A stretch of DNA of 64,000 nt from Saccharomycodes ludwigii (GCF_020623625.1 NC_060200.1:1852501-1916500); one strand, 5' to 3'; positions 27,833 to 38,663 are shown, counted from the first letter of the stretch. Notes: a model not told the origin generated them from the sequence alone. Program-made: numbers and translations.

Positions 27833-30800
27833 ATGAACACCCAAGAAAATAAAGAAACTTTGGCAGAAAGAAAGAAAAGATACATTTTAGAACATGATGC
27901 CAAGTTTGAAAAACTAAAAGATAAAAACGATACAGTTGGAAGGTTTAAATATTTATTGGATTTAACTGATTTATTTCGCCATTTTATCACAGTTCGAGCT
28001 AAGAATGATAAAAACATACAGCTACTACTAAAATCATTAGACTCAACTAGTAAAAAGACATCTGATAATAACTTTCGTATGAAAAAAAAGGGTATAGATC
28101 ATACTAAGGGTAGACATCGGAAAACAGAAAAGGAAGAAGATCAAGAAATTTTAATGATGGAAGAAGATTCAGAATTAGAAGACAATGATGATGTGATTCC
28201 ACATGAATACGAATTTTTCAATGAGTCTCCTACATATATCAAAGATGGAAAATTAAGAGACTATCAAGTACAGGGCTTAAATTGGTTGATTTCGTTACAT
28301 AAGAATAAACTAAGTGGCATTTTGGCTGATGAAATGGGGTTGGGTAAAACTCTACAAACCATTTCCTTTCTAGGTTATCTAAGATATGTAAATAAGATAG
28401 ATGGTCCATTTTTAATAATTGCCCCCAAATCAACTTTAGATAATTGGAAAAGAGAGTTTGCTAAATGGACTCCCGACATCAATGTTGTAGTTTTACAAGG
28501 GGATAAAGATGAAAGACATGCGCTAATATCAAATGTAATAATGCAAGCTAACTTTGATGTTGTGATTGCATCTTTCGAAATCGTTTTAAGAGAAAAAAAT
28601 GCTTTAAAGAAAATTTGCTGGCAATATTTGGTCGTCGATGAAGCACACCGTATTAAAAATGAACAAAGTGCGTTATCACAAATTATTAGATTGTTTTATT
28701 CAAAAAGTAGATTATTAATTACTGGCACACCACTACAAAATAATTTACATGAGCTATGGGCTTTGTTGAATTTTTTGCTACCAGATGTTTTTGGTGATAG
28801 TGCATTATTTGATGAATGGTTTAATAATTCGGAGAGTGAACAAGACCAAGACCTTATTGTACAGCAACTACATACCATCCTAAGTCCCTTTTTATTGAGA
28901 AGGATTAAAGCTGACGTAGAAAAATCTTTATTGCCTAAGATTGAAACCAATGTTTATGTTGGCATGACAGACATGCAACTTAAATGGTACAAAATGTTAC
29001 TAGAAAAAGATATCGATGCAGTTAATGGCGCTGTGGGGAAAAGAGAGGGGAAGACAAAATTGCTAAATATTGTGATGCAATTGAGAAAATGTTGTAATCA
29101 TCCATATCTCTTCGAAGGAGCAGAACCTGGTCCTCCATATACTAATGACGAGCATTTAGTTTTTAATTCAGGGAAAATGATTATTTTGGATAAATTATTG
29201 GAAAAAAAAATGGAACAAGGCTCAAGAGTCTTGATTTTCAGTCAAATGAGTAGATTGTTGGATATTTTGGAGGATTATTGCTACTTAAGAGGATATGAAT
29301 ATTGCAGAATTGATGGCTCTACTGCGCATGAAGATAGAATTAAGGCCATTGATGACTATAATGCCCCTAATTCAAAAAAGTTTATATTTCTATTGACTAC
29401 ACGTGCGGGCGGTTTAGGTATTAATTTAGTGACTGCAGATACTGTTATATTATACGATTCTGATTGGAACCCACAAGCAGATTTGCAGGCCATGGATAGA
29501 GCGCACAGAATTGGTCAAAAGAAACAAGTGCATGTTTTTAGATTTGTTACTGAGCATGCCATTGAAGAAAAAGTTATTGAGCGGGCGGCCCAAAAATTAA
29601 GATTGGACCAATTGGTTATCCAACAAGGTAGTGCTAATAATGGTGTTGGTGCAGCTTCCAGTAAAAACTCATTGGCCAATTCTAAAGATGACTTGTTAGA
29701 CATGATCCAGTATGGTGCTAGGGATGTATTTGATAATAAAGCCGTTAAGATTAGTTCTGATGCCGATATTGATAAAATTTTGAAAAAAGGTGAGCAAAAA
29801 ACTAAAGAATTAAATGCCAAATATCAGGCTTTAGGATTAGATGATTTACAAAAATTCAATGGATTATCAGAACACTCTGCTTATGAATGGAATGGCACAA
29901 ACTTCCAAAAAAAAAAAGTGGCTTCGCCATTAGAAACATGGATTAATCCAAGTAAAAGAGAACGTAAAAGAAGAAACGACATCCAAAGTTATTCTGTTGA
30001 TGATTACTACAGAGAGGTTATGCACAAAGCCAGTAATAGCTATAATAAATCAAAAGACGACAATGATGCTGAGCATGGTGGCAGCAACAATAATAATAAT
30101 GGTGATCATAGCTTTTCACAAGGCAGAGCTCCAAGGGCGCCAAAGGGTACTTTAATGACAGACTATCAATTTTTCCCACAAGAAATCAAAGAATTGGACG
30201 AAAAGGAATTGTTATATTTTAAAAGGAAAAGCAAATATAAAGTCACTAAGTATGATATAATGGATGATGTCAATATTACTAATGATGATGAAGATGATGA
30301 AGAAGATGATGAAGAAGATGAAGATGAAGATGATGTTGATGATGATGAAGCTGACGGTGGTGAAGTTGATGATGATGAAACTGCTGTAGACGAGACAAAT
30401 GATGGCACTGACATTGCTGCTGAATTGGGTGATGATTCTAAGGGGGGAAATAGGAGCATTACAGCTACTGAAACACCTTGCTCCGCCTTGAATGGTAGTA
30501 ACGAGGGGGGAAATAAGAATGAGGAACAAGGAAAAAATGTTGAAGGAGACGCTGGCGAAAAAGAAAAGAATAATAAAATAGGTAGTCGAACTGAAGAAGT
30601 AGAGTTATCTTTAGATGACAAAATTAAGCTTGAGCAAGAGAAAATAGACAATGCTTCTGAATTTACAGAAGATGATAACAAAAAAAGGCAAGAACTAATC
30701 CAACAGGGTTTTAGTAATTGGTCCAAAAGAGAATTTACAACCTTGGTCAATGCTATGGCGAAATTTGGCAAAGACCAATACAAACCTATTGCTTCAATGC

Positions 30801-31345
30801 TAACCAATAAAACAGAGGATGATGTAAGGAATTATTGTAAAGTTTTCTGGGAAAGATATAAGGAGATTAATGGATACGAAAAATATATATCATTAATAAA
30901 CAAAAATGAAAAAAAATTAAAACTATTAAGACACCAAGAATTATTACTTAAACAAAAAATGGAAAATTGTAAATCACCAATACATGATTTTAATATTCAA
31001 TATCCACCCAATAATGCAAGAAGAACTTACAATACCCTGGAAGATAGGTTTATTTTGATGCATGTTGTTAAATATGGATTATTTTCCGAAAATGTTTTTG
31101 AAATCATACGTCAAGATATTTTATCTAGCAGCCTATTTCAATTCGATTGGTTTATAAAAACAAGAACTGCCCATGAACTTTCTAAAAGAGTTTATACGCT
31201 ATTGACCATAATAACAAGAGAAATTGAGGGTCCTGAAAGTAATAATGCTACTAAAAGGAAAAAAGCAAAAACTAAGGAAAACATTTCCTCTTTGAACAAT
31301 TCTAACAAACAACAGTATAGTAACAAAAAGGTTAAAACTGAGTAA
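27833..31345 (+). CDS. ISW2: ISWI-family chromatin-remodelling ATPase (Isw2-like by position)
   Basis: 1170 residues. The SNF2 ATPase has Walker A DEMGLGKT (166-173), DEAH box (269-272), the [10 protein letters not shown] block and a helicase C domain ending in [27 protein letters not shown] (about residues 960-1010, [22 protein letters not shown]) and SLIDE (about 1050-1120) follow, which defines ISWI. It slides nucleosomes and spaces them near promoters. A long acidic Asp/Glu insert (about 815-850) and a disordered stretch separate ATPase and HAND-SANT-SLIDE. Sequence alone does not separate Isw1 from Isw2 for me. The chromosome XV-like context (CPA1 upstream, RRG7 and MCH5 downstream) favours ISW2. 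ATG at 27833. Confidence 0.93.
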   Translation: MNTQENKETLAERKKRYILEHDAKFEKLKDKNDTVGRFKYLLDLTDLFRHFITVRAKNDKNIQLLLKSLDSTSKKTSDNNFRMKKKGIDHTKGRHRKTEKEEDQEILMMEEDSELEDNDDVIPHEYEFFNESPTYIKDGKLRDYQVQGLNWLISLHKNKLSGILADEMGLGKTLQTISFLGYLRYVNKIDGPFLIIAPKSTLDNWKREFAKWTPDINVVVLQGDKDERHALISNVIMQANFDVVIASFEIVLREKNALKKICWQYLVVDEAHRIKNEQSALSQIIRLFYSKSRLLITGTPLQNNLHELWALLNFLLPDVFGDSALFDEWFNNSESEQDQDLIVQQLHTILSPFLLRRIKADVEKSLLPKIETNVYVGMTDMQLKWYKMLLEKDIDAVNGAVGKREGKTKLLNIVMQLRKCCNHPYLFEGAEPGPPYTNDEHLVFNSGKMIILDKLLEKKMEQGSRVLIFSQMSRLLDILEDYCYLRGYEYCRIDGSTAHEDRIKAIDDYNAPNSKKFIFLLTTRAGGLGINLVTADTVILYDSDWNPQADLQAMDRAHRIGQKKQVHVFRFVTEHAIEEKVIERAAQKLRLDQLVIQQGSANNGVGAASSKNSLANSKDDLLDMIQYGARDVFDNKAVKISSDADIDKILKKGEQKTKELNAKYQALGLDDLQKFNGLSEHSAYEWNGTNFQKKKVASPLETWINPSKRERKRRNDIQSYSVDDYYREVMHKASNSYNKSKDDNDAEHGGSNNNNNGDHSFSQGRAPRAPKGTLMTDYQFFPQEIKELDEKELLYFKRKSKYKVTKYDIMDDVNITNDDEDDEEDDEEDEDEDDVDDDEADGGEVDDDETAVDETNDGTDIAAELGDDSKGGNRSITATETPCSALNGSNEGGNKNEEQGKNVEGDAGEKEKNNKIGSRTEEVELSLDDKIKLEQEKIDNASEFTEDDNKKRQELIQQGFSNWSKREFTTLVNAMAKFGKDQYKPIASMLTNKTEDDVRNYCKVFWERYKEINGYEKYISLINKNEKKLKLLRHQELLLKQKMENCKSPIHDFNIQYPPNNARRTYNTLEDRFILMHVVKYGLFSENVFEIIRQDILSSSLFQFDWFIKTRTAHELSKRVYTLLTIITREIEGPESNNATKRKKAKTKENISSLNNSNKQQYSNKKVKTE

Positions 31346-31565
31346 TTGTTTTCGGGCATATATATATATATATATATATAAATATATTTAAATTAATTTA
31401 AGAGGGGAGGTAGGAAGCCAGATTTTCTGTATTTTATTTTTTAATTTTTTTTTTACTACAGATAACTATATAATAAGGAAAATTTAGGTGACGGTATTTA
31501 AAATTAAATAAAATTTCTAAAACAAATTTAGTACTCATATATAGTATGTACGTGTCAAAATCATG

Positions 31566-33599
31566 TCACTGATAAATAAATTCACCATCGGGTGTTAATT
31601 TAATCCTTTTAGTATTCTGATTATTAATATTATTATTAGTAGCATCGTTGTTATTGTTATAATCTGTAACGATAGTAGAAGTATTTATGGCGTTAGTAGT
31701 AGTAGTATTAGTGGTAGCAACAGCATTACTGTTCTGTATACTATATTGTCTATTATTATAACTATTGTTATTGACATAGATACCGTTATTCATTTTGCCA
31801 TTTGAAAATCTATTGTTATTTTGGCGCTGAAAATTGTTATTATTATTATTATAGAATTGTCTTTTATTGTGGAATTTCTGTTGGATGCCAGATTTATTGG
31901 CGTTAACGGTATTAGTATTAACAAAGGCCTTTCCTTGATGCTGTGAAATATGACTCGATTTTCTTCTTTCTGGCTTTGTTACAGATTCCTCCCTTGGAAT
32001 AGATGCCCTGATATTAGCATATTGTTCCACCAGAGCCTGGTTATTTAAAACGTTTTGGGCTGCCTTCATACCAGCTAATTTAACGTTTTTACCTCTTCCT
32101 ATCCCTAAAACCACCTCATCTTTAACCCTGCATTGTACTTCAGCATAAGGCTTATCTGTTGTGGGTTTCTTAACAGGAACGTAGTGTAAATCTAATGCAG
32201 CATATCCGATTAAGGAGTACAATGTTTTTTTGGCATTTACATCAACTTTCTCATTAATTTCAATGAAATCCTTCTTCTGATTAATAACTTCATCAATTAC
32301 AGGTTCACTTAATTTTGATAGCCATTTTCTTACCCTTGGCAAATTCTTTTTAGGATCATCCTCAATCAACCCACCAATATAGGCTTCAAAAACATCTGAA
32401 TATAATTTTTGTTTTCCCTGTTGGAAAATGGTTTGGCCATTGTCTAATTTGGTTTTATTATCCAAGTTAACTTTCAATTTATCATTGAGTTTGTATAAAA
32501 ACGCCCACTCCTTCAATCTTTCGTTATTGATTAGTTTCATTCTCATCTTAGATAATTGTCCTTCGCTAAATTTGGGAAATTTATTGTACAATAACATTGT
32601 TATGGTGGTATTCAAAATAGCATCTCCCAAAAATTCCAATCTTTCATTGTGGGTTTTCAACATATCAGATTCAGTTAGATACAATTTATCGTTGATCAAT
32701 GATTTATGTGTAAAAACACGTGCTCTAATAGCAGGGTTCTTAATTACAGGAAGTTTAGGTGGCCATTTAGAGGAATCAGCATTGTTACTATCATTATTAT
32801 TGTTCAAACTTTGAACCACAGAAAGATCGTATCCGTCTTCTTCTGTCTTGACTTTTTCTGCACCTTCTTCTTCTTCTTCTTCTTCTTCTTCTTCTTCTTC
32901 TTCTTCCCTTTCTTCTGCTACCTCTTGTTCTGCTTCGCTGCGATCACCAGTCTCATCTCCATTAACATATTGGAACTGATCATCATCTTCATTGGATTCA
33001 TATGCATCATCTATTCCTCTTTTTCTACCCTTTCTACTATTGTCCATTTCCACTAGTCTATTATAGTCATCTTTATCAAACAAAATGGGCTTATAGATCT
33101 TATTTTTGGTTTTCAGTTCATTAAAGGCTGATTCATAATTATTGACATTTTCCAAAATATCTAATTTGCCCAATTGTTTCAAAGATACTAATTCAGATGC
33201 TAATTTCAATTTAAATCTATGCAATGCAGGTAAAATTTCTAATTGGACAGAATCTGGTTTGTTTTTACTTTTTTCTAAAATTGTGTTGTATTCGTGTAGA
33301 TTAGGTGATAAAGCCATGATCTTGTTGAATACTTCAACGAAATTAGTAATTGCATGCTCTAATTGTAAGACCTGAGTATACTGATAAGTTTTGTGATTTT
33401 TGTTATCCAGGCTGGTAGTGGCAGATGAAGAAACAGGTGTATTATTCAGTTGATCAATATTTTCTGTACTGATTGGAGAAACGAGATTTTTTTCATTAGG
33501 ACTCACTTGGTTATTTTGTTGTTGCCTGTGTTTGTTTTTTGGATTATTATGATAACCTTGATGTAAACTATACGACTGATGATATTCTCCTCCTACCAT
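31566..33599 (-). CDS. RNT1: Rnt1-like RNase III endonuclease
   Basis: 677-residue double-strand-specific RNase III, longer than S. cerevisiae Rnt1 (471). Order: an N-terminal domain (about 75-190), a Glu-rich run (16 or so consecutive Glu near residue 230-245), the catalytic domain with signature NERLEFLGDAILN (near 325) and downstream EAYIGGL, one dsRBD (about 475-530, YAEVQCRVKDEVVLGIGRGKNVKLAGMKAAQNVL) and an Asn/Gln-rich tail of about 130 residues. Family role: cuts AGNN-capped stem loops in pre-rRNA, snRNA and snoRNA precursors in the nucleus. The next gene is CUS1, same strand, as in S. cerevisiae (YMR239C/YMR240C). The extra length lies in low-complexity segments. Confidence 0.95.
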   Translation of the reverse strand: MVGGEYHQSYSLHQGYHNNPKNKHRQQQNNQVSPNEKNLVSPISTENIDQLNNTPVSSSATTSLDNKNHKTYQYTQVLQLEHAITNFVEVFNKIMALSPNLHEYNTILEKSKNKPDSVQLEILPALHRFKLKLASELVSLKQLGKLDILENVNNYESAFNELKTKNKIYKPILFDKDDYNRLVEMDNSRKGRKRGIDDAYESNEDDDQFQYVNGDETGDRSEAEQEVAEEREEEEEEEEEEEEEEGAEKVKTEEDGYDLSVVQSLNNNNDSNNADSSKWPPKLPVIKNPAIRARVFTHKSLINDKLYLTESDMLKTHNERLEFLGDAILNTTITMLLYNKFPKFSEGQLSKMRMKLINNERLKEWAFLYKLNDKLKVNLDNKTKLDNGQTIFQQGKQKLYSDVFEAYIGGLIEDDPKKNLPRVRKWLSKLSEPVIDEVINQKKDFIEINEKVDVNAKKTLYSLIGYAALDLHYVPVKKPTTDKPYAEVQCRVKDEVVLGIGRGKNVKLAGMKAAQNVLNNQALVEQYANIRASIPREESVTKPERRKSSHISQHQGKAFVNTNTVNANKSGIQQKFHNKRQFYNNNNNNFQRQNNNRFSNGKMNNGIYVNNNSYNNRQYSIQNSNAVATTNTTTTNAINTSTIVTDYNNNNDATNNNINNQNTKRIKLTPDGEFIYQ

Positions 33600-33805
33600 T
33601 TGGAATAATGAGTGTTTTTATTTAGATGATATTACTTTTTGCTTTTTACTTTATTATTATTTTGTTTTTTTTAGAAAATAAAGAGATAAGGAAATAAGAA
33701 AAAAAAAAAAAGTTGTTAATTATACTTAAAAAAAAAAAAAAAAAAAGAAAAAGGGAATTTTAGATTGAAGAAGGAGAAACTTTTCTTTTTTTATTTTTTA
33801 ACCCA

Positions 33806-33837
<32 letters not shown>

Positions 33838-33975
33838 AAATTAAAATTCCGATTTTATTTCATTATTGTTATTTTTTTTAGCTATATAATCAAATAATGC
33901 CATATAAAAGTAAATATTTTTTTTGGAAAAAACACAAAATAAAAAACATGCCATTCCAAGCACTTTTATTCATGG
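33600..33975. other. RNT1 upstream / CUS1 downstream spacer
   Basis: Short intergenic with several A runs (33702-33713, 33731-33746, 33810-33825) and an ATTAA repeat (33826-33846). The A runs face the RNT1 leader. No other feature seen. Confidence 0.4.
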
Positions 33976-35322
33976 TTATTGTTTAAAAGTATCATTCTTA
34001 CTGATACCACTCATATCGTAATATATTAACCTACTTTCTTCACCGGATTTCTGATCAAGTATCGTATATAACGTCTCAGCTGTATCATCTTTATTGGTAG
34101 TCCCCACTACTATACCATTTTTATCATTATCTTTATATTCAATATTCTCTTCTTTTCCTATTTCTCTTTCATTATCATATTCTTTTTCATTATTTATTTC
34201 TATGTTCGTCCTTTTAACTAATACTTTTGCCCCAAAGAGTTCATTTTCAACTACAGTATTATTCTTTTTGGATATCTTTCTCTTCTTTCTTCTTATTATA
34301 TTAGCATATACACCATCTTTATCAATCCCGTTAGATAATTCCATTTGATAATGATTATTAAATGTTGATTTCCCAGCAATATGTTCATCCTTATTATTGT
34401 TACACCACACTGGAAGTCTTGCCGAGCTACAATTCAAAGCCTCTCTTAAACTACTATTCAACTTGCCTGGTCTTATTTTTCTGATTGCTTTTCTCCATGC
34501 TTGCTCTTCAGCTAAATTTCTATTTTCATAATACAAGTCACCAAATGATAATAAATAATCTGGCTTCCAATTTTCTCCCATTGTCAATATCACATCATGT
34601 AACTTTTTATAGTCCAAATCCAATGTACCTAGTTTCGGTTGTACTCTATTTCTATTAATATCCTTCAATGATTGTTGTTCCTGTGGATTGGTTTCAGTGT
34701 CCATTATAGACGTGTTTCTTAATTCATGTATACCAGTTTCCAAAATTATATCTGGTAGTTCAAACGGCGGTTTTTCCATTAATGATCTACTAGTTAAATA
34801 ATCTCTTTTAAATTGCCAGTTTACAGGCACTTGGACCACATTTTTACTAGTCTTGATGTATGCATTGACCTGAGGATACTGAGCATCAGTATCATACCAT
34901 TGTATTGATTCTGGATGGGAATATTTGACCATACTTTTCAATTCGGATAATGTCGGTTTTTTTAATAATTTTAATTTTTTTTTTGATAAACGTTGCGTGT
35001 TGTTTAATTGATGGGTAGCGGTGCCTTTTTGTACTTTTTCAATAATTTTTGTTGGACTTGAATTGTCAATGGATTGGGTTGTATTAATATTCAGCTGGTT
35101 ATTGTTGTTAGTATTGTGAGGATGCTCATTATTTTTGGAAAGCTTGAATTTATTGAATATTTTTTTGAAATCTTTGTCATTTTCTAATACTTTGTTAGTT
35201 TGAAAACTGTTGTTAATTGTAACATTTGTTGGTTTAATTAAGTTAGCCAATTCCAACTTTTGTTGATGTAGCAAAGCTATTTTCCTTTTATTATTATTAA
35301 TATTTTTTTTTTTGGAAGCCAT
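33976..35322 (-). CDS. CUS1: Cus1-like SF3b complex subunit (SF3B2/SAP145)
   Basis: 448 residues. The core DUF382 and PSP (proline-rich in spliceosome-associated proteins) regions are clear: HPESIQWYDTDAQYPQVNAYIKTSKNVVQVPVNW through FELPDIILETGIHELRNT, then GENWKPDYLLSFGDLYYENRN. Cus1 is an SF3b component of U2 snRNP, partners Hsh49 and supports branch-site recognition during splicing. Lys/Asn-rich N terminus and charged C terminus are low complexity. The frame extends two codons to a TTG at 35328, and I take ATG at 35322 (MASKKKNI). It is tandem with RNT1 in S. cerevisiae order. The length is close to S. cerevisiae Cus1 (436). Confidence 0.93.
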   Translation of the reverse strand: MASKKKNINNNKRKIALLHQQKLELANLIKPTNVTINNSFQTNKVLENDKDFKKIFNKFKLSKNNEHPHNTNNNNQLNINTTQSIDNSSPTKIIEKVQKGTATHQLNNTQRLSKKKLKLLKKPTLSELKSMVKYSHPESIQWYDTDAQYPQVNAYIKTSKNVVQVPVNWQFKRDYLTSRSLMEKPPFELPDIILETGIHELRNTSIMDTETNPQEQQSLKDINRNRVQPKLGTLDLDYKKLHDVILTMGENWKPDYLLSFGDLYYENRNLAEEQAWRKAIRKIRPGKLNSSLREALNCSSARLPVWCNNNKDEHIAGKSTFNNHYQMELSNGIDKDGVYANIIRRKKRKISKKNNTVVENELFGAKVLVKRTNIEINNEKEYDNEREIGKEENIEYKDNDKNGIVVGTTNKDDTAETLYTILDQKSGEESRLIYYDMSGISKNDTFKQ

Positions 35323-35772
35323 ATTCAACTTAAAATTTATGATTGGGATGTGAAGTGTATTTATTAATTTATATATATATATACATTTATTTATTTATTT
35401 ATTTATCTATTTATACGATTTTAAATTATTGATTAAAGCAAGTGGTTTTATTAAATGGCTTGTTAACAAAAAAGATTCACATCTTTTTTTTTTATTTTAT
35501 TTTCTTTGCCTTGTAATAAAAAAAATTAAAGAATAAAAAATAAATTTTATAAAATCAATATCCGTAGTCCGCTATTGAATATTCTTCGGACTTGGCACTT
35601 AGTAGCACTATTATCGCCACCAGATTGAATTTATGTGAGTTAAATTGACAAATGAAATTAAACAGTAAGGAAAAAGATGTAAAGGGTAGATAACTACAAT
35701 TAAAAACAACTATTATAACAAATCATATATATATATATATATATATATATCAGAATACCAGTAATAGTATTG
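35323..35772. other. CUS1 upstream region
   Basis: Mostly AT-rich with a TA run (35726-35750). A GC-richer island near 35560-35625 contains an inverted pair AGTCCG (about 35569-35574) and CGGACT (about 35590-35595) separated by 15 bases. It could be a regulatory site or a transcription-end hairpin; unassigned. Confidence 0.4.
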
Positions 35773-36021
35773 CTAACTCAAATCGTTGATTTTCTTTTCT
35801 ATCAAACCTATAATCTTATTGAAACTTTCATCATCTCGATCTATCTGTTTCACTATATCTTCTAATGATCTTTGTAATTGGGATATAACATCATATATAG
35901 TAACAATATCTTCTTCATTGTTTTCATTACCATTTGTATTCTGGGTAGAAACTATTGTTTCTTTTGATTCATTACTATTTACTGTATTTAATGATGCAGT
36001 GGGTATATCCAAATCTGCCAT
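35773..36021 (-). CDS. Small coiled-coil protein, unrecognised
   Basis: 82 residues beginning MADLDIPTAS. The first half is polar and Asn/Ser/Glu-rich. The second half (about 40-82, DIVTIYDVISQLQRSLEDIVKQID and IIGLIEKKINDLS) has heptad-like hydrophobic spacing and should form a coiled coil. It resembles small helical subunits such as HSBP1-type or BLOC-1/DASH-type proteins in style only, and I cannot assign it. The clean ATG, non-homopolymer composition and head-to-head placement with RRG7 make a real gene plausible. Its upstream region includes the 14-bp minisatellite. Confidence 0.55.
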   Translation of the reverse strand: MADLDIPTASLNTVNSNESKETIVSTQNTNGNENNEEDIVTIYDVISQLQRSLEDIVKQIDRDDESFNKIIGLIEKKINDLS

Positions 36022-36529
36022 TGTATTTATTTTGTTAAAAGCTTAATTTTATTCTTACTATTATCACAAATGAATAATTTTATTGACCAAGGTAATTTAT
36101 ATTATTAAATTTAAAGTAATAATAATATATATATATGTATTTTTTTTACTCTCTCGGATTCACTCTCTCGGATTCACTCTCTCGGATTCACTCTCTCGGA
36201 TTCACTCTCTCGGATTCACTCTCTCGGATTCACTCTCTCGGATTCACTCTCTCGGATTCACTCTCTCGGATTCACTCTCTCGGATTCACTCTCTCGGATT
36301 CACTCTCTCGGATTCACTCTCTCAGATTCACTCTCTCGGATTCACTCTCTCGGATTTCCTGGAATAAAAAAATAAAAAAATTTTTTTTTTTCCCCTTCAA
36401 GTAGAAAATGTTCCTTCAAAACTACAACAAATTTTTTCATGAAAGTTTGTCACTACTAGTAAACCAACCTCGAAGCTTAAATATTAAACTGTACAGAAAC
36501 TTTATTCCCAACAGAAAACATCAAACAAA
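36022..36529. promoter_or_regulatory. Divergent promoter between small coiled-coil gene and RRG7
   Basis: 508 bases whose central 210 bp are a 14-bp tandem array (separate entry). Flanks are AT-rich with TA dinucleotides (36126-36138) and a T run (36380-36391). Because both genes are divergent, the array sits in their shared control region. Confidence 0.5.
36148..36357. repeat. Minisatellite, 15 copies of a 14-bp unit
   Basis: Unit ACTCTCTCGGATTC repeated 15 times head to tail from 36148 to 36357. Fourteen copies are essentially identical. Copy 13 has one G-to-A change at 36324 and the last copy differs at its final base. The period is not a multiple of three, so all three frames stay open through it and make repetitive Leu-Ser-Asp-Ser peptides of no meaning. 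Homogeneity suggests recent expansion by slippage or unequal exchange. Confidence 0.97.
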
Positions 36530-37099
36530 ATGACAAGATTTCAATCCAAATATATACAATTAATTAAAAATTATATTAAATCAAGTAACGGAATTAAAAG
36601 AGGTTCTACTGTCTTTCAAGGCACTCTATACGAATACACAGTCATGAATGAAGTATCTCAATTATTTGACAACAAGATATCAGATTTGCTGAAAATAGGT
36701 GGTTCGTATGATCACGGTATTGACATCGTTGGGAAATACCTGCAAAAAAATACTTTATTAATTCAATGCAAATGTTTTCAAAAACAAAAGCTTACGGGTA
36801 AAGAAATTAGAGAATTCATGGGTGCGGTATCAATGTTTAAAGAATTAAATAGTATTAAGAATAACGATAACCAACAAGTCTTATCCTTGATTGCCTCTCC
36901 AAACTTAATTACAAAAGATGGTATTTTAGTAATGAACAAACTGCCTATTCCCATGGTTTATCTACAGATATCCAAGCTGAAGGTAGACACGTTTGCCACA
37001 CAGGGGATTAAACCAATGACGGGTAAAATAATAGCCATGTACGAGAACGATTGCAGTCTTAAAACTTACAAAATTTCAGCCCTACACAAAATGCCCTAG
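36530..37099 (+). CDS. RRG7: Rrg7-like restriction-endonuclease-fold mitochondrial protein
   Basis: 189 residues, shorter than S. cerevisiae Rrg7 (about 242). It shows the Mrr-like PD-(D/E)xK core: GTLYEYTVMNEVSQLF helix, Asp in SYDHGIDIVGKY, then QCKCF (Q-x-K form) after about 15 residues. This places it with nuclease-fold proteins. Rrg7 in S. cerevisiae is required for respiratory growth and is mitochondrial, but its biochemical activity is not something I can state. The basic N terminus (TRFQSKYIQLIKNYIKSS) could serve as a targeting sequence. Its last 41 bases overlap the 3' end of the convergent MCH5. The pairing RRG7/MCH5 matches S. cerevisiae YOR305W/YOR306C. Confidence 0.85.
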   Translation: MTRFQSKYIQLIKNYIKSSNGIKRGSTVFQGTLYEYTVMNEVSQLFDNKISDLLKIGGSYDHGIDIVGKYLQKNTLLIQCKCFQKQKLTGKEIREFMGAVSMFKELNSIKNNDNQQVLSLIASPNLITKDGILVMNKLPIPMVYLQISKLKVDTFATQGIKPMTGKIIAMYENDCSLKTYKISALHKMP

Positions 37100-38663
37100 A
37101 TAAAAAATAACAACATGCACTTGCAAATGCTAAAATGCCAGTCCAAATAATGAAGTTTTGATAGCCATGATACGTTTTATCTGGTCCAATAATGGCACCA
37201 CTGATTGGAATCCCCACCAGAGTGCCAAACGAAACGACAAAATACATTGTAGAATATCTTCTACCAAATTCCTCAGTCTTACTGATTTGACCGCAACAAA
37301 CCGGCAGTAAAGAAAAAATGGAGCCACTAGTGAAACCGTATAATATAGAAACACCGTACATTACACGTAGACCATCGCCACCAAATGGTAACCAAGCCAC
37401 CAAAGTAATCAATGTTAACATAAGCAAAGTTAATATAGCAACATTGAATCTGCCATACAGATCACTAATATAACCTGGAATCCACCGACCTGGTATACCC
37501 ATTATGTTGACAAGCATAATCAACAAATAAGCATTGCTGTCACTAATTCCAACAGCTGTACAATAAGCACCGTAATAGGTTAAAGAACAAGTGATGCACA
37601 TTTCACCGAATAAAGTGCCAATAACGCAAAACAAATAGTTATAATTTTTAAAAGCCTTAAAATCAAACGCATTTAACACATAGATTTGTAGGAATGATTT
37701 TTCCTTATCGCTTTCATCATGAAATCTCTCAGTCACCAATAAGACACTACAAGTTAATAAGAATATATTCAAAAATGCTAAAGTTCTAATGCCCCATTTG
37801 AACCCATAAAATTCGTCACTTGTGCTTGTCAATTGAAACATTTTTCTCAGCAATATTGGAAAGACGATACCACCAATACTACCACCCGTTGTAGCTATCG
37901 CAGTAAACTGGCCTCTTTTCTTTTTAAAATAGTGGCTCGGAACGCTCACTAATGGGCTCATCAGCATACCGTTGGCAGCACCACAGACCAGACTGAAACT
38001 AACAATAAACATCCATAGTTTAGTACTTGAAGCGAGACCAAATAAACCTGCAAAATGCAATAGTGCACCACCAATTAACAAAGCCCTACAGCCTCTTCTA
38101 TCAAAATAAGTCCCACTGAAAATGCAAGTTGAAAAGTTAACAAATGAGAATAGAGAGAAAATCCAACCTATTGTAGAAGAATTTAATTCTACCAACTGTC
38201 GTTGTTGGATATATGTTTCTATAACACCCATTGTGTTTAAAATACCAAAAGTTGGTATCAAACCAAAAAAACAGCCAAGTATGACCAAATAAGCTTTCAA
38301 ACCACCTTCGGGATAGTCAATTGGATCATCTTCGTCTAAAAAATGTTTTTTTTCCTCGGTCGTTTCTTCTTCAGGCGAGTTTAACGATGTAAGTATAATA
38401 TCTTGTTCGTTGGATTTTTCCTGCCCTTGCTTGTCATTAATAAAATCATCGCTATTTACGCTGTAGTAGTTAGAATTAATACCATTGCCATAAAATTGTG
38501 ACGGAGTAGATGCCGCACTTAACCCCTGGTATTCTATGTTGTTATTTATATTATCGCTTTCTGGTACTAAAGTTGCCTGTTGAGACTGTACATTTCCTAA
38601 TAAAAACGCAGATGCACTTCTTGTAGAAGCTATTGGTTTCATGGGTATATTGTCGTTACTCAT
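37059..38663 (-). CDS. MCH5: Mch5-like major facilitator transporter (riboflavin / monocarboxylate-porter homologue)
   Basis: 534 residues with a cytosolic N-terminal tail of about 115 residues (Ser/Asn-rich, then EEETTEEKKHFLDEDDPIDYPEGGLKAYLV) and twelve predicted membrane segments in the MCT/MFS pattern. The characteristic DYPEGGLKAYLVILGCFFG start, FDRRGCRALL loop and GRWIPGYISDLYGRFN loop are present. S. cerevisiae Mch5 imports riboflavin across the plasma membrane, while its paralogues have other or unknown substrates, so the substrate here is inferred from synteny with RRG7. ATG at 38663. It ends inside RRG7 on the opposite strand (41-bp coding overlap). Confidence 0.88.
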   Translation of the reverse strand: MSNDNIPMKPIASTRSASAFLLGNVQSQQATLVPESDNINNNIEYQGLSAASTPSQFYGNGINSNYYSVNSDDFINDKQGQEKSNEQDIILTSLNSPEEETTEEKKHFLDEDDPIDYPEGGLKAYLVILGCFFGLIPTFGILNTMGVIETYIQQRQLVELNSSTIGWIFSLFSFVNFSTCIFSGTYFDRRGCRALLIGGALLHFAGLFGLASSTKLWMFIVSFSLVCGAANGMLMSPLVSVPSHYFKKKRGQFTAIATTGGSIGGIVFPILLRKMFQLTSTSDEFYGFKWGIRTLAFLNIFLLTCSVLLVTERFHDESDKEKSFLQIYVLNAFDFKAFKNYNYLFCVIGTLFGEMCITCSLTYYGAYCTAVGISDSNAYLLIMLVNIMGIPGRWIPGYISDLYGRFNVAILTLLMLTLITLVAWLPFGGDGLRVMYGVSILYGFTSGSIFSLLPVCCGQISKTEEFGRRYSTMYFVVSFGTLVGIPISGAIIGPDKTYHGYQNFIIWTGILAFASACCYFLSRAFCVGLKFCKF

